Assembly (NCBI RefSeq): GCF_003590095.1 | Contig: NC_039482.1 | Coordinates: forward strand, 17,005,657 to 17,069,656 | Reading direction: 5' to 3' | DNA length: 64,000 nucleotides | DNA from: Trichoplusia ni | Taxonomy: Eukaryota > Arthropoda > Insecta > Lepidoptera > Noctuidae | Shown: positions 34,901 to 49,900 of the stretch, piece by piece | How positions within the stretch are numbered: the first letter of the stretch is position 1 | How the letters are laid out: each line of letters starts with the position of its first letter | Position numbers and translations under genes: made by a program | Notes under the pieces: generated by a model | The model's input: the letters and a program-made list of their open reading frames with translations, nothing else | What the model was told of the DNA's origin: nothing | The model's database searches: none

Positions 34901-37900
34901 CGACAACAGTTTCGTTTTCTACTGTCGTTTCTTCTTTAGGTTCTCCGACTGCATCGAAACCTTCTTCAACGGAATCGGTAGTGTCAATTTGTATATCGGA
35001 TACTGAGGTGCTACTTTCAACAACAGTTCTGGCTGAACCATCAGGATAGTAATCTATTGTAGTAAGCGTGGTAACCGTTTTAAGTTTACAGACAGTACCT
35101 TTTTTATCTGCATATTTAGTTTTCACAATTTTAGTTACAATCGTTCTTTTAATTATGTCTTTTTCTTGTACTTCAACGTTCTTACTTGTTTCAGTTACTT
35201 CTGGTTCTCCTACTAACACAAGTTCTTTTAAAGCTAGTTCTACTTTATTGCTTTCCGATGATTGATCATCTGGTAATTCTTGTTTATCATTAGTAGGTAT
35301 TTCACCAAAACGATCTTCTCCTTTGATTGATAACTCTTCCTCTGTGTGATGACTGACTTGAGTCATGTCTTCATCTTTGATTTCTGATACAGCTTGATCT
35401 GCAGTCATTTTTTTCCTAGTTGCAAGGTTTCCACTAACAATTTCAGCGATTGTGATACCGTATTCTACAGAAGTCTTATTAGAGCCATCAGGATATTTAT
35501 CATTTGTTGTTTCTGTCGTTTCGGTTTTTACTTTTCTCGGTATACCCTGAGAGTTTGCGTATGTCGTTTGAACAATTTTGGTGACAATCGTTCTATGAAT
35601 TGTTTGATCCTTTTCTTTGATTTCTTCAGTTTTCACCGTTTCTGTTATTTCTGGCTCACCAAATTGAGTACATCCTTTGAGTATTTCCTCTATTTGTGCT
35701 TTAGCTATATCAATATCGCTTTCAACCTCTTGGTCAACTTTTTCATCGACGAGTAGGGATTTTTCACTAGTCTTTGTAATAACTGAACCATCTGGATGTT
35801 CATCTTCTACTACAGTGTTAGTGGTCGTTTGTATTCGTTTAATGGTTTTTGATTTATTAATATAGCTCTGGGTTGTTATAATAATAGTTGTCTTTCTCTT
35901 AATTGATATTCCGTCTACAATGAGTGTTTCTGTTTCCATGTGGATATCTTCTTTAGGACTTTCAATTTCTTCAAAGTCTTCAAGCCGTCCTTCGGCTTCT
36001 ACAATACCCATATCTGATACTGACACTTTGACATCTTTTGTCACTTCTGTCATGCCATCAGGAAGCATGGTCTCTGTTACAGTTTCAACTGTAGTCTTCG
36101 CTTTTCTCTTGGACTTGTCAATAGTCGACAAGATTTCTCTGGTCGTAGTTATAGTTATAATTTGCAAAACACTTTTTCCATTGATGATAACGGTTTTTTC
36201 TTGTTTTTCAGTTTCAACAGACTTGTCTTCACTTACTACCAAATCTTGAAGTTCGGAATTTTCAACAGTTTCTGTTTCAATGTCTGTTAAAGAGGTATTG
36301 CTGTCAACTTGGGTTTGTGATGAACCATCCGGGTAATCATCTGTAGTGGTAACTGTTGTGACAGTCTTTAGTTTTTTAGGTACATTTTGTTTGTCGGCAT
36401 ACCTAGTTTTAACTATCCTAGTGACAATTGTGCGCTTAATGATTACATTATCTTGTTTAATTTCTTCAGATTTTGTAGACACACTTTCTTCAGGTTCTCC
36501 ACAAATTGTAAATTCGCTAAGAATTCTGTCTAAATTACTACTAGAATCTGTAACTACTTCTTCAGTCCTTACTTCAACATTCTTTCTTACATCTCGGGAA
36601 CCATCGGGATGTTCTTTTGTTATGTTCGTTTCCACCGTCGTTCGGATCAGTTTCTTAGTGTCACTAACCTTAATTGTTTCCTTTTTAGTGGTTGTAGTTA
36701 CTGTTTCTATGATATCAACATTATTTTCTCTGATAATTCGTTTGCTAACATCTGTATCAATAATAGTATCTTCGATATTATCATCTAAATCATCAGTTTC
36801 ACTAACGAAAGATTTTAAGGATTCTACATCTTTAGGCACGGATGATTCGCGTTTGTCTGTCAAGTCTCTTATTTCAAACTTTTCATTGCCATCAAAATAA
36901 TCTTTGTCTAATTTGTCTTTTGCGTACAAATCCATCGATGAAGTAGATTTAAGGCTGGAAGAACATTCAGAGAGTAATGTTTGTGTATCTGTTGTCGTAA
37001 CTGTGGAACCATCAGATCCTTTGCTTAGGGTGGTAGTTTCTATTGTGGTTTTTATATTTTGAGGGGTACCATCTTCTCTTGAAATGACTTCTTTAGTTGT
37101 GACAGTAGTAATCGTTTGAGTGACAACGTTTTCACCTTCCTTAATAATTTTAGTAACAGTGTCAGTTTCAGTTTTGATTTTACCAACATTTTGCATTAAT
37201 GATAGTAAATCCGATTCATCTTCTACAACGGAAGCGGTCTTCTTAGCAACTTTTTCAGTAGAAGTGGAAATTCTTTGTGTTAGAACGTCTTCACCAACGT
37301 GGACTACTTTAGTGATCGTTTCTTCACTTCCATCAGATTTATCGTAGGATACTTCACTTTGTACTCCATCACTGATCTTTACATCTTGAAAGCTGCTGGG
37401 AGTTTTAGGTAAAGGACTTACAGGAACTGTTGGAGGTGTTGATACTCTAACTAATGATTCAAGACTTTCAGTCTTAATACCTTGTTGCACAGAATCTTCA
37501 CCAAATGCTTTATGAATTGATTCCATTAAATGGAAAGCAGTTTCCTTATCAGCTTGGCTTATTCTGTCATCAGTGGGTACATGATCTACATCCATGGGTA
37601 TACTATGAACTCCAGAGTCTGATGCTTCTGACAGAGCAATTTCTTCTTTGGGTGATTCGATGTCTTTTTTCTTTTCGGCATGCTCTGATTTGTCAGCTTT
37701 CAATGTTGAGTCGTCAATTGTCAGAGATTCAATTTTTTGTCCGGTTGTCTCATCTAAAGAAAATTTAATCTTATCAGTACTTGATTTCTTTTCCGACTTT
37801 TCAGTGCCTTCAAAACTATATTTCTCTTCTAGGCTCATTTCCTTAGACACGTCTTCTGAACTACTCCCGTCAGGTACTTGTACCACGCTTTCAGCTAAGC

Positions 37901-40900
37901 TTCCTAAAGGTACTTGAGTAGATTTTTCATCTGAAATCGAGCGTGTTGAAAGATCATGTGTTTTACTACTTTTTTCAAGGTTTGATTCTATTTCACAAAT
38001 TAATTGTGTTTCCTGCTTTGAAGTTGTTGCAGTGGATTTGGTTAAGTGTTTGTCTTCGCTTTCGACTTTTTGAGTTTCTGAATCTTTCTTTGTATCACTT
38101 CTGTCCAAGACCTGACTATCTTCGCTGATTGATTCACCTTCTTCATAAACTTCTTTTTCATCAGTGTCTTGAAGCGTTTCTGAAGGTTCGTTTGATAATT
38201 CAATTGAACTGACGGCCTCACTTATAGGTTTTGATTTTTGTGTTTCTTTTATTTGACCTACCTTTACAGTAGATAAATCCACTTTTGAAGGGATTTTTAT
38301 ACTTGGGCCAGACTCGTCATCAAAGTTTTCTCTTTCGTCGATATCTTTTTCATCATCCTTTGATTTAGTTTCGATTTCTTTTTTTGTAACTTCCGATTTT
38401 TCAGTCGGTTGATGTTTTGTACCTTTAACAAAGCGATCTAATTCATCACCTAACTTTATTTGATCATAGTCCTTTTTGTCTTCAGTTGATTCCATTTTGT
38501 GAAGTTTAATTTGATCTTGCGCAGGTTTTGTGTTACTTAAAGTAATTTTTTTGAATGTTCTGTTTAGTTTCGTACCGTCTGGGAGCTCATCTTCTTCATA
38601 GGTAGTTATAATTATTTTGTACAAAGTTTCTTTTTTAATAATACTATAATATTCCTGTATGATTGTAGTTACTACCAGTTTTCGTTTTATAACAATACCT
38701 TTTTCTACGACGGTTAAATTTTCTGTAAACGACGTTTCTTCTGGTTTACTAGAAGGTTCAAATCCTGTCAACAATTCAGCAACTTTTGCTTCATCATGAA
38801 GGGAATCAGTTTCTTTCTCAATGAGGTCCTTAGGACTAAGATCTCCGTTATCCATTTTACTATGTTTTTCTTCTGTTAGTTCGTCTGCTTCAGGTGCAAC
38901 TAGAAGTTTGGATGGTGTCTTAATATGCTGGTCAGGGCTAGATTCTGTTTCTAAACTTCCAAAAGCCTTGGTCTCAAGTAATATTTCAGATTTCATCTGA
39001 GCTGAATCTTTGATCTCCTCTCTTGGTAAACTAGATTTTGGTTTTTCATCAGAAACAGATACCTCCTTGAAGGTTCTGCTTATGATTTGGCCATCAGGAC
39101 GTTCATCAATTTCGACAGTTATGATGGATATTTTGTACTTTTTAATGGGTTTACTGAGACAAGAATATTCCTGCACAATTGTTGTGATTGTTATTTTTCT
39201 CTTAATGCTGAGTCCGTGCTCTGTGACATGTATGAGTTGAGTTGAAGTTTGCTCTTCTGGTGGACCCAGAGGTTGAAAACTTTCCAGTTCTTTTTCGATT
39301 TTAATTTCTTCTTCAGTTAAACTGGGATAGTCGTCGTCTGGAGTGGACACTTCTGGATAATCTTCTGATTTTAAAGTCTGAGATTTAATTGAGCTCACTA
39401 AACGTATTTCGTCAAGTTGAAGTACTGCTGACGCCTCGTCAGGTACTGTCAGCGTTTTCTGTTCGTTTTGTTTTTCTGTACTAGACGCTATTTGAGCCAT
39501 GAGCTCTTCACCATCGATTTTTCTGGGCACGTCTTTTTTGTCATATAATTTTTTTTCTAAACAAACTTGCATGTTATCAAGTTTATCAGAAATGTCATCT
39601 TCGATTATTGTGCCAATGCTTTTATCTTCGATATTTTCATTTTTTTTGTCAGTATTGATTGCTTCCTGTGTACTCATTTTGTCTGCAGCTGATGTAGAAC
39701 TAATTAGGGCCTCTGAAGAAGATTTCTTGTGCTCTAAAAATTCTTTGGTAGTGTGTTCAATATTGAGCTTTTTGTGTTCGTCTAGTACCAGTTCTGGACT
39801 AGGAATATCATCTTTGATATGGTCCAGATCTTCAGTCGAAATTGTCATTTCTTTGTTTATTTTATCAAGATTTATTTCATCTGTGATTTTTATACCTTGG
39901 TCCACTACTTTTATCTGAGCTATTTCCTCTTTACTAGGTTCTTTTTCAAGAACTTTGCTGAGAACGGCTTCAGAAATTATATTTGGTTGCGGTATGTCAT
40001 CGATGGTGAGCATTTGAATTTGTGCCGTAGGCATTGCTGTTATTTGTTTGGGTTTTTCAATGATACTATCAGTAAACGGTTTCATCGAATCACTAACTAC
40101 AATATCTTTTTCAACAATAATAAAGCCGTCTTCATCTAAATTATCTTTATAGATATCTTTATACTTTTCTGAAGGATGAACTTTCTCTTGTGCCAGATCA
40201 GGACTTAAAACCTTAGTATCATGTTCGGCTGGACTAGAAGGCTTTTCAACTGGTATGATTGGCCCCAGAGCCTTGTCTTCTCTCGGTTTTGCAGGCAAAG
40301 CCTTGTCATCAAGATTCGCTTTGACCGTCGGCATCTCCTTTGATTTGACAGGGCTAGGAGCCTTTTCTGCGATCGGCTCTTTGTCGTCAAGTTTCACTGG
40401 AGGCAATGGCTTTTCGTCAGGCTTGGCAGAGCTGGCTGACTTTTGATCTGCTGGTTCTGGAGTCAGAGCCTTGGGACTTGTAGTCTCCTTATCTGCCTTG
40501 ACAGAGCTGGGGGTCTTTTGCTCTGCCATTTCAGGGGACAAAGCTTTGTCGTCAACTTTAACTGGGCTTGTTGACTTCTCGTCTGGCTTGACAGGGCTAG
40601 GAGTCGTTTCTTTTGCTGGTTCAGAGGTCACAGCCTCATCTTCAAGTTTTGCTGTGCTTGATGGCTTCTCATCGGGCGTGACAAGGCTGGCAGCCTTTAG
40701 TTCAGCTGGTTCGTGAGCAGAAGCCATGTCGTCAAGTTTCACCGGGCTCGTTTTCTTGTCGACTGGCTTGACAGGACTAGGAGCCTTCTCTTCGATCGGT
40801 TCTTTGTCATCAATTTCCAAAGAGCTTGTTGACTTCTCCTCTGGCTTGACAGGACTACGAACTATCTCTTCGACCGATTCCTTGACGTTAAGTTTCAAGG

Positions 40901-43900
40901 AGCTTGTTGGCTTCTCCTCTTGCTTGACAGGGCTAGGAGTCATTTTCTCAGCTGGTTCAGGAGTCAAAGCCTTTTCGTCAAGTTTCAAGGGGCTCGTTGG
41001 CTTCTCCTCTGGCTTGACAGGGCTAGTAATCTTCTCTTCGATCGGTTCTTTATCGTCGGGTTTCAAAGGGCTTGATGACTTCTCCTCTGGCTTGACTGGG
41101 CTTGGAGCCTTCTCTTCGATCGGTTCCTTGACGTCAAGTTTCGTTGGGCTTTCTGGCTTCTCATCCGGCTTGACAGGGCGAGGAGCCTTCTCTTCGATCG
41201 GTTCATCGACGTCAAGTTTCGTAGGGCTTTCTGGCTTCTCATCTTTCTTGACAAGGCTAAGAGCCTTTTTCTCAACTTGATCAGGAGTCACAGCCTTTTC
41301 GTCAAGTTTCAAGGAACTTGTTGGCTTCTCATCTGGCTTGACAGGGCTCGGAGCCTTCTCTTCGATCTCTTCTTTGTCTTCAAGTTTCAAGGGGCTCGGG
41401 GGCTTCTCCCCTGGCTTGACAGCGCTAGGAGCCTTCTCTTCGATCGGTTCCTTGACATCAAGTTTCAAGGGGCTTGTTGGCTTCTCCTCTGGCTTGACAG
41501 GGCTAGGAGCCTTCTCTCCGATCATTTTCTTGTCGTCAAGTTTCAAGGGGCTTGTTGGCTTCTCCCCTGGCTTGACAGTGCTAGGAGCCTTCTCTTCGAT
41601 CGGTTCCTTGACATCAAGTTTCAAGGGGCTTGTTGGCTTCTCCTCTGGCTTGACAGGGCTCGGAGCCTTCTCTTCGATCTCTTCTTTGTCATCAAGTTTC
41701 AAGGGGCTCGTTGGCTTCTCCTCTGGCTTGACAGGGCTAGGAGCCTTCTCTTTTGTAACTTCTTTGTCTTCAAGTTTCAAGGGGCTTGTTGGCTTCTCCT
41801 CTGGCTTGACAGGGCTAGGAGCCTTCTCTTCGATCGGTTCCTTTACATCAAGTTTCAAGGGGCTTGTTGGCTTCTCCTCTGGCTTGACAGGGCTAGGAGC
41901 CTTCTCTTCGATCACTCTCTTGTCGTCAAGTTTCAAGGGGCTTGTTGGCTTCTCCTCTGGCTTGACAGGGCTAGGAGCCTTCTCTTCGATCACTCTCTTG
42001 TCGTCAAGTTTCAAGGGGCTAGTTTGTTGCTCTTCAAGCTTGTCAGGGCTAGGAATCTTCTCTTTAATCGGTTCTTTGTCGTCGACTTTCAAGGGGCTAC
42101 TTGGCTTCTCCTCTGGCGTAACAGGACTAGGAGCCTTCCCTTCAATCAGTTCTTTGTCGACTTGTTTGGTTGGGCTTGTTGGCTTCTCCTTTGGCTTGAC
42201 AGGGCTTGGAGCCTTCTCTGCGGTAACTTCTTTGTCGTCAAGTTTCAAGGGGCTTGTTGGCTTCTCCTCTGGCTTGACAGGGCTAGGAATCTTCTCTTCG
42301 GTAACTTCTTTGGCGTCGAGTTTCAAGGGGCTAGTTGGCTTCTCTGGCTTGACGGGGCTAGGAGCCTTCTCTTCGATCGGTTCATCGACGTCAAGTTTCG
42401 TAGGGCTTTCTGGCTTCTCATCTTTCTTGACAAGGCTAAGAGCCTTTTTCTCAACTTGATCAGGAGTCACAGCCTTTTCGTCAAGTTTCAAGGAACTTGT
42501 TGGCTTCTCATCTGGTTTGACAGGGCTCGGAGCCTTCTCTTCGATCTCTTCTTTGTCATCAAGTTTCAAGAAGCTCGTTGGCTTCTCCTCTGGCTTGACA
42601 GGGCTAGGAGCCTTCTCTTTTGTAACTTCTTTGTCTTCAAGTTTCAAGGGGCTCGTTGGCTTCTCCTCTGGCTTGACAGGGCTAGGAGCCTTCTCTTTTG
42701 TAACTTCTTTGTCTTCAAGTTTCAAGGGGCTCGTGGGCTTCTCCTCTGGCTTGACAGGGCTCGGAGCCTTCTCTTCGATCTCTTCTTTGTCATCAAGTTT
42801 CAAGGGGCTCGTTGGCTTCTCCTCTGGCTTGACAGGGCTAGGAGCCTTCTCTTTTGTAACTTCTTTGTCTTCAAGTTTCAAGGGGCTTGTTGGCTTCTCC
42901 TCTGGCTTGACAGGGCTAGGAATCTTCTCTTCAATCGGTTCTTTGTCGTCGACTTTCAAGGGGCTACTTGGCTTCTCCTCTGGCGTAACAGGACTAGGAG
43001 CCTTCCCTTCAATCAGTTCTTTGTCGACTTGTTTGGTTGGGCTTGTTGGCTTCTCCTTTGGCTTGACAGGGCTTGGAGCCTTCTCTTCGGTAACTTCTTT
43101 GTCGTCAAGTTTCAAGGGGCTTGTTGGCTTCTCCTCTGGCTTGACAGGGCTAGGAATCTTCTCTTCGGTAACTTCTTTTGCGTCGAGTTTCAAGGGGCTC
43201 GTTGGCTTCTCTGGCTTGACAGGGCTAGGAGCCTTCTCTTCAATCAGCTCTTTTTCGTCAAGTTTGGTTGGGCTTGTTGGCTTCTCCTTTGGCTTGACAG
43301 GGCTAGAAGCCTTCTCTTCGGTAACTTCTTTGTCGTCAAGTTTCAAGGGGCTTGTTGGCTTCTCCTCTGGCTTGACAGGGCTAGGAATCTTCTCTTCGGT
43401 AACTTCTTTTGCGTCGAGTTTCAAGGGGCTCGTTGGCTTCTCTGGCTTGACAGGGCTAGGAGCCTTCTCTTCAATCAGCTCTTTTTCGTCAAGTTTGGTT
43501 GGGCTTGTTGGCTTCTCCTTTGGCTTGACAGGGCTAGGAGCCTTCTCTTCGGTAACTTCTTTGTCGTCAAGTTTCAAGGGGCTTGTTGGCTTCTCCTCTG
43601 GCTTGAGAGGGCTAGGAATTTTCTCATCGATCGTTTCCTCGACGTCAAGTTTTGTTGGGCTTGTTAGCTTCTCTTTTGGCTTGGCAGGGCTAGGAATCTT
43701 CTCGTCGATCGATTCTTTGGGGTCATGTTTCAATGGGCTCGTTGGCTTCTCCTCTGGCTTGACAGGGCTAGGAGCCTTCTCTTTGATCACTTTCTTGTCG
43801 TCAAGTTTCAAGGGACTAGTTTGTTGCTCTTCAAGCTTGACAGGGCTAGGAATCTTCTCTTCAATCGGTTTTTTGTCGTCGAGTTTCAAGGGGCTTGTTG

Positions 43901-46900
43901 GCTTCTCGTCTGGCTTGACAGGGCTAGGAGCCTTCTCGTCGATCGATTCTTTGAGGTCATGTTTCAATGGGCTTGTTGGCTTCTCTTCTGGCTTGACAGG
44001 GCTAGGAATCTTCTCGTCGGTAACTTCTTTGTCGTCGAGTTTCAAGGGGCTTGGTGGCTTCTCCTCTGGCTTGACGGGGCTAGGAGCCTTCTCATCAATG
44101 AGCTCTTTTTCACCAAGTTTGGTTGGGCTTGTTGGCTTTTCTTTTGGCTTGACAGGGCTAGGTGCCTTCGCTTCGGTAACTTCTTTGTCGTCAAGTTTCA
44201 AGGAGCTCGTTGGCTTCTCCTCTGGCTTGACAGGGCTAGGAATCTTCTCTTCGATTGATTCTTTGAGGTCATGTTTCAATGGGCTTGTTGGCTTCTCTTT
44301 AGGCTTGACAGGGCTAGGAGCCTTCTCGTCGATTGATTCTTTGAGGTCATGTTTCAATGGGCTTGTTGGCTTCTCTTTAGGCTTGACAGGGCTAGGAATC
44401 TTTTCATCGGTAACTTCTTTGTCGTCAAGTTTCAAGGGGCTAGTTGGCTTCTCCTCTGGCTTGACGGGGCTAGGTTCCTCCTTTTCAATCAGCTCCTTTC
44501 CGTCAAGTTTCGATGGGCTCGTGGGCTTCTCCTCTGGCTTGACAGGGCTCGGAACCTTCTCTCCGATCACTTTCTTGTCGTCAAGTTTCAAGGGGCTTGT
44601 TTGCTGCTCTTCTAGCTTCACAGGGCTAGGAATCTTTTCATCGGTAACTTCTTTGTCGTCAAGTTTCAAGGGGCTAGTTGGCTTCTCCTCTGGCTTGACG
44701 GGGCTAGGTTCCTCCTTTTCAATCAGCTCCTTTCCGTCAAGTTTCGATGGGCTTGTTGGCTTCTCATCCGGCTTGACAGGGCTGGGAGCCTTCTCTTCGA
44801 TCGATTCTTTGACGTCAAGTTTCAGCGGGCTTTCTGGCTTCTCATCTGGCTTGACAAGGCTAGGAGCCTTTTGCTCAATTTGATCAGGAGTCAAAGCCTT
44901 TTCGTCTAGTTTCAAAGTACTTGCTGGCTTCTCATCTGGCTTGACTGGGCTTGGAATCTTCTCTTCAATCGGTTCTTCGTCGTCGGGTTTCAAAGAGCTT
45001 GTTGACTTCACCTCTGGCTTGACAGGGCTAGGAGCCTTCTCTTCGGTAACTTCTTTGTCGTCTAGTTTCAAGGGGCTTGTTGGCTTCTCATCTGGCTTGA
45101 CAGGGCTGGGAGCCTTCTGTTCGATTAATTCCTTGACGTCAAGTTTCGTCGGGCTTTCTGGCTTCTCATCCGGCTTGACAGGGCTAGGAGCCTTTTCTTC
45201 GGTCAGTTCCTTGAAGTCAATTTTTGACAGGCTTTCTGGCTTCCCATCCGGCTTGACAGGGCTAGGAGCCTTCTCGTCGATTGGTTCTTTGACGTCAAGT
45301 TTCGTAGGGCTTATTGGCTTCTCATCTGGCTTGACAGGGCTAGGAACCTTCTCTTCGATCACTTTCTTGTCGTCAAGTTTCAAGGGGCTTGTTTGCTGCT
45401 CTTCTGGCTTCACAGGGCTAGGAATCTTTTGATCGGTAACTTCTTTGTCGTCAAGTTTCAAGGGGCTAGTTGGCTTCTCCTCTGGCTTGACGGGGCTAGG
45501 TTCCTCCTTTTCAATCAGCTCCTTTCCGTCAAGTTTCGATGGGCTCGTGGGCTTCTCCTCTGGCTTGACAGGGCTCGGAACCTTCTCTCCGATCACTTTC
45601 TTTTCGTCAAGTTTCAAGGGGCTTGTTTGCTGCTCTTCTGGCTTCACAGGGCTAGGAATCTTTTGATCGGTAACTTCTTTGTCGTCAAGTTTCAAGGGGC
45701 TAGTTGGCTTCTCCTCTGGCTTGACGGGGCTAGGTTCCTCCTTTTCAATCAGCTCCTTTCCGTCAAGTTTCGATGGGCTTGTTGGCTTCTCATCCGGCTT
45801 GACAGGGCTGGGAGCCTTCTCTTCGATCGATTCTTTGACGTCAAGTTTCAGCGGGCTTTCTGGCTTCTCATCTGGCTTGACAAGGCTAGGAGCCTTTTGC
45901 TCAATTTGATCAGGAGTCAAAGCCTTTTCGTCTAGTTTCAAAGTACTTGCTGGCTTCTCATCTGGCTTGACTGGGCTTGGAATCTTCTCTTCAATCGGTT
46001 CTTCGTCGTCGGGTTTCAAAGAGCTTGTTGACTTCACCTCTGGCTTGACAGGGCTAGGAGCCTTCTCTTCGGTAACTTCTTTGTCGTCTAGTTTCAAGGG
46101 GCTTGTTGGCTTCTCATCTGGCTTGACAGGGCTGGGAGCCTTCTGTTCGATTAATTCCTTGACGTCAAGTTTCGTCGGGCTTTCTGGCTTCTCATCCGGC
46201 TTGACAGGGCTAGGAGCCTTTTCTTCGGTCAGTTCCTTGAAGTCAATTTTTGACAGGCTTTCTGGCTTCCCATCCGGCTTGACAGGGCTAGGAGCCTTCT
46301 CGTCGATTGGTTCTTTGACGTCAAGTTTCGTAGGGCTTATTGGCTTCTCATCTGGCTTGACAGGGCTAGGAACCTTCTCTTCGATCACTTTCTTGTCGTC
46401 AAGTTTCAAGGGGCTAGTTTGTTGCTCTTCAAGCTTGACAGGGCTAGGAATCTTCTCTTCGATCACTTTCTTGTCGTCAAGTTTCAAGGGGCTAGTTTGT
46501 TGCTCTTCAAGCTTGACAGGGCTAGGAATCTTCTCTTCAATCGGTTCTTTGTCGTCGGGTTTCAAGGGGCTAGTTGGCTTCTCATCTGGCTTGACAGAGC
46601 TAAGAGTCTTCTCATCGGTAACTTCTTTGTCGTCGAGTTTCAAGGGGCTAGTTGGCTTTTCCTCTGGCTTGACGGGGCTAGGAGTTTTTTCTTCGATCGG
46701 TTCCTCGACGTCAAGTTTCGTTGGGCTTGTTGGCTTCTCGTCTGGCTTGACAGGGCTAGGAATCTTCTCTTCGGTAACTTCTTTGTCGTCAAGTTTCAAG
46801 GTGCTTGTTGGCTTCTCCTCTGGCTTGACTGGGCTAGGAATTTTCTCATCGATCGGTTCCTTGACGTCAAGTTTCGTTGGGATTGTTGGCTTCTCGTCTG

Positions 46901-49900
46901 GCTTGACAGGGCTAGGAATCTTCTCGTCGATTGGTTCTTTGTCGTCAAGTTTCAAGGTGCTTGTTGGCTTCTCCTCTGGCTTGACTGGGCTAGGAATTTT
47001 CTCATCGATCGGTTCCTTGACATCAAGTTTCGTTGGGCTTGTTGGCTTCTCCTCTAGCTTGACAGGGCTAGGAATCTTCTCTTCGATCGGATCCTTGACG
47101 TCAAGTTTCGTCGGGCTTGTTGGCTTCTCGTCTGGCTTGACAGGGCTAGGAATCTTCTCGTCGATTGGTTCTTTGTCGTCAAGTTTCAAGGGGCTTGTTG
47201 GCTTCTCCTCTGGCTTGACTGGGCTAGGAATTTTCTCATCGATCGGTTCCTTGACATCAAGTTTCGTTGGGCTTGTTGGCTTCTCCTCTAGCTTGACAGG
47301 GCTAGGAATCTTCTCTTCGATCGGTTCCTTGACGTCAAGTTTCGTCGGGCTTGTTGGCTTCTCGTCTGGCTTCACAGGGCTAGGAATTTTCTCTTTGGTT
47401 ACTTCTTTGTCGTCGGGTTTGAAGGGGCTAGTTGGCTTCTCATCTGGCTTGACAGAGAAAGGAGTCTTCTCATCGGTAACTTCTTTGTCGTCGAGTTTCA
47501 AGGGGCTTGTTGGCTTCTCCTCTGGCTTGACGGGGCTAGCAGTTTTCTCTTCGATCGGTTCCTCGACGTCAAGTTTCGTTGGGCTTGTTGGTTTTTCGTC
47601 TGGCTTGACAGGGCTAGGAATCTTCTCTTCGGTAACTTCTTTGTCGTCAAGTTTCAAGGTGCTTGTTGGCTTCTCCTCTGGCTTGACTGGGCTAGGAATT
47701 TTCTCATCGGTCGGTTCCTTGACATCAAGTTTCGTCGGACTTGTTGGCTTCTCCTCTGGCTTGACAGGGCTGGGAACCTTCTCTTCGATCGGTTCCTTGA
47801 CGTCAAGTTTCGTTGGGCTTGGTGGCTTCTCATCTGGCTTGACTGGGCTTGGAATTTTCTCATCGATCGGTTCCTTTACGTCAAGTTTCGTTGGGCTTGT
47901 TGGCTTCTCGTCTGGCTTGACAGGGCTAGGAGCCTTCTCTTCGGTATCTTCTTTGTCTTCAAGTTTCAAGGGGCTTGTTAGCTTCTCCTCTGGCTTGACA
48001 GGGCTAGGAGCCTTCTCTTCGATCGGTTCCTTGACATCAAGTTTCGTCGGACTTGTTGGCTTTTCCTCTGGCTTGACAGGGCTAGGAATTTTCTCTTCGA
48101 TCGGTTCCTTGACGTCAAGTTTCGTCGGGCTTGTTGGCTTCTCGTCTGGCTTCACAGGGCTAGGAATTTTCTCTTCGGTAACTTCTTTGTCGTCGGGTTT
48201 GAAGGGGCTAGTTGGCTTCTCATCTGGCTTGACAGAGCTAGGAGTCTTCTCATCGGTAACTTCTTTGTCGTCGAGTTTCAAGGGGCTTGTTGGCTTCTCC
48301 TCTGGCTTGACGGGGCTAGGAATTTTTTCTTCGATCGGTTCCTCGACGTCAAGTTTCGTTGGGCTTGTTGGTTTTTCGTCTGGCTTGACAGGGCTAGGAA
48401 TCTTCTCTTCGGTAACTTCTTTGTCGTCAAGTTTCGTTGGGCTTGTTGGCTTCTCGTCTGGCTTGACAGGGCTAGGAGCCTTCTCTTCGATCGGTTCCTT
48501 GACATCAAGTTTCGTCGGACTTGTTGGCTTCTCCTCTGGCTTGACAGGGCTAGGAATTTTCTCTTCGATCGGTTCCTTGACGTCAAGTTTCGTCGGGCTT
48601 GTTGGCTTCTCGTCTGGCTTCACAGGGCTAGGAATTTTCTCTTCGGTAACTTCTTTGTCGTCGGGTTTGAAGGGGCTAGTTGGCTTCTCATCTGGCTTGA
48701 CAGAGCTAGGAGTCTTCTCATCGGTAACTTCTTTGTCGTCGAGTTTCAAGGGGCTTGTTGGCTTCTCCTCTGGCTTGACGGGGCTAGGAGTTTTCTCTTC
48801 GATCGGTTCCTCGACGTCAAGTTTCGTTGGGCTTGTTGGTTTTTCGTCTGGCTTGACAGGGCTAGGAATCTTCTCTTCGGTAACTTCTTTGTCGTCAAGT
48901 TTCGTTGGGCTTGTTGGCTTCTCCTCTGGCTTGACAGGGCTAGGAATCTTCTCTTCGGTAACTTCTTTGTCGTCAAGTTTCAAGGGGCTTGTTGGCTTCT
49001 CCTCTGGCTTGACAGGCCTAGGAATTTTCTCATCGATCGGTTCCTTGACGTCAAGTTTCGTTGGGCTTGTTGGCTTCTCCTCTGGCTTGACAGGGCTAGG
49101 AATTTTCTCATCGATCGGTTCCTTGACGTCAAGTTTCGTTGGGCTTGTTGGCTTCTCGTCTGGCTTGACAAGGCTAGGAGCCTTCTCTTCGATCGTTTCC
49201 TTGACATCAAGTTTCGTCGGACTTGTTGGCTTCTCTTGTGGCTTGACAGGGCTGGGAGCCTTCTCTTCGATCGGTTCCTTGACGTCAAGTTTCAAGGGGC
49301 TAGTTGCCTTCTCCTCTGGCTTGACAGGGCTAGGAATTTTCTCATCGATCGTTTCCTCGACGTCATGTTTGGTTGGGCTTGTTGGCTTCTCCTTTGGCTT
49401 GACAGGGCTAAGAGCCTTCTCTTCGGTAACTTCTTTGTCGTCAAGTTTCAAGGGGCTTGTTGGCTTCTCCTCTGGCTTGAGAGGGCTAGGAATTTTCTCA
49501 TCGATCGTTTCCTCGACGTCAAGTTTTGTTGGGCTTGTTGGCTTCTCTTTTGGCTTGGCAGGGCTAGGAATCTTCTCTTCGATCGGTTCTTTGTCGTCGG
49601 GTTTCAAAGGGCTGATTGGCTTCTCCTCAGGTATGTCAGGGCTAGGAGCCTTCTCTTTTGTAACTTCTTCGTCATCGAGTTGCAAGGGGCTTGTTGGCTT
49701 CTCGTCTGGCTTGACAGGGCTAGGTGCCTTCTCTTCGGTCACTTTGTCGTCGTCAAGTTTCAAGGGGCTAGTTGGCTTCTCATCTGGCTTGACAGGGCTA
49801 GGAGCCTTCTCTTCGGTAACTTCTTTGTCGTCATGTTTCAAGGGGCTCGTTGGCTTCTCCTCTGGCTTGACAAGGCTAGGGGCCTTCTCTCCGATCGGTT

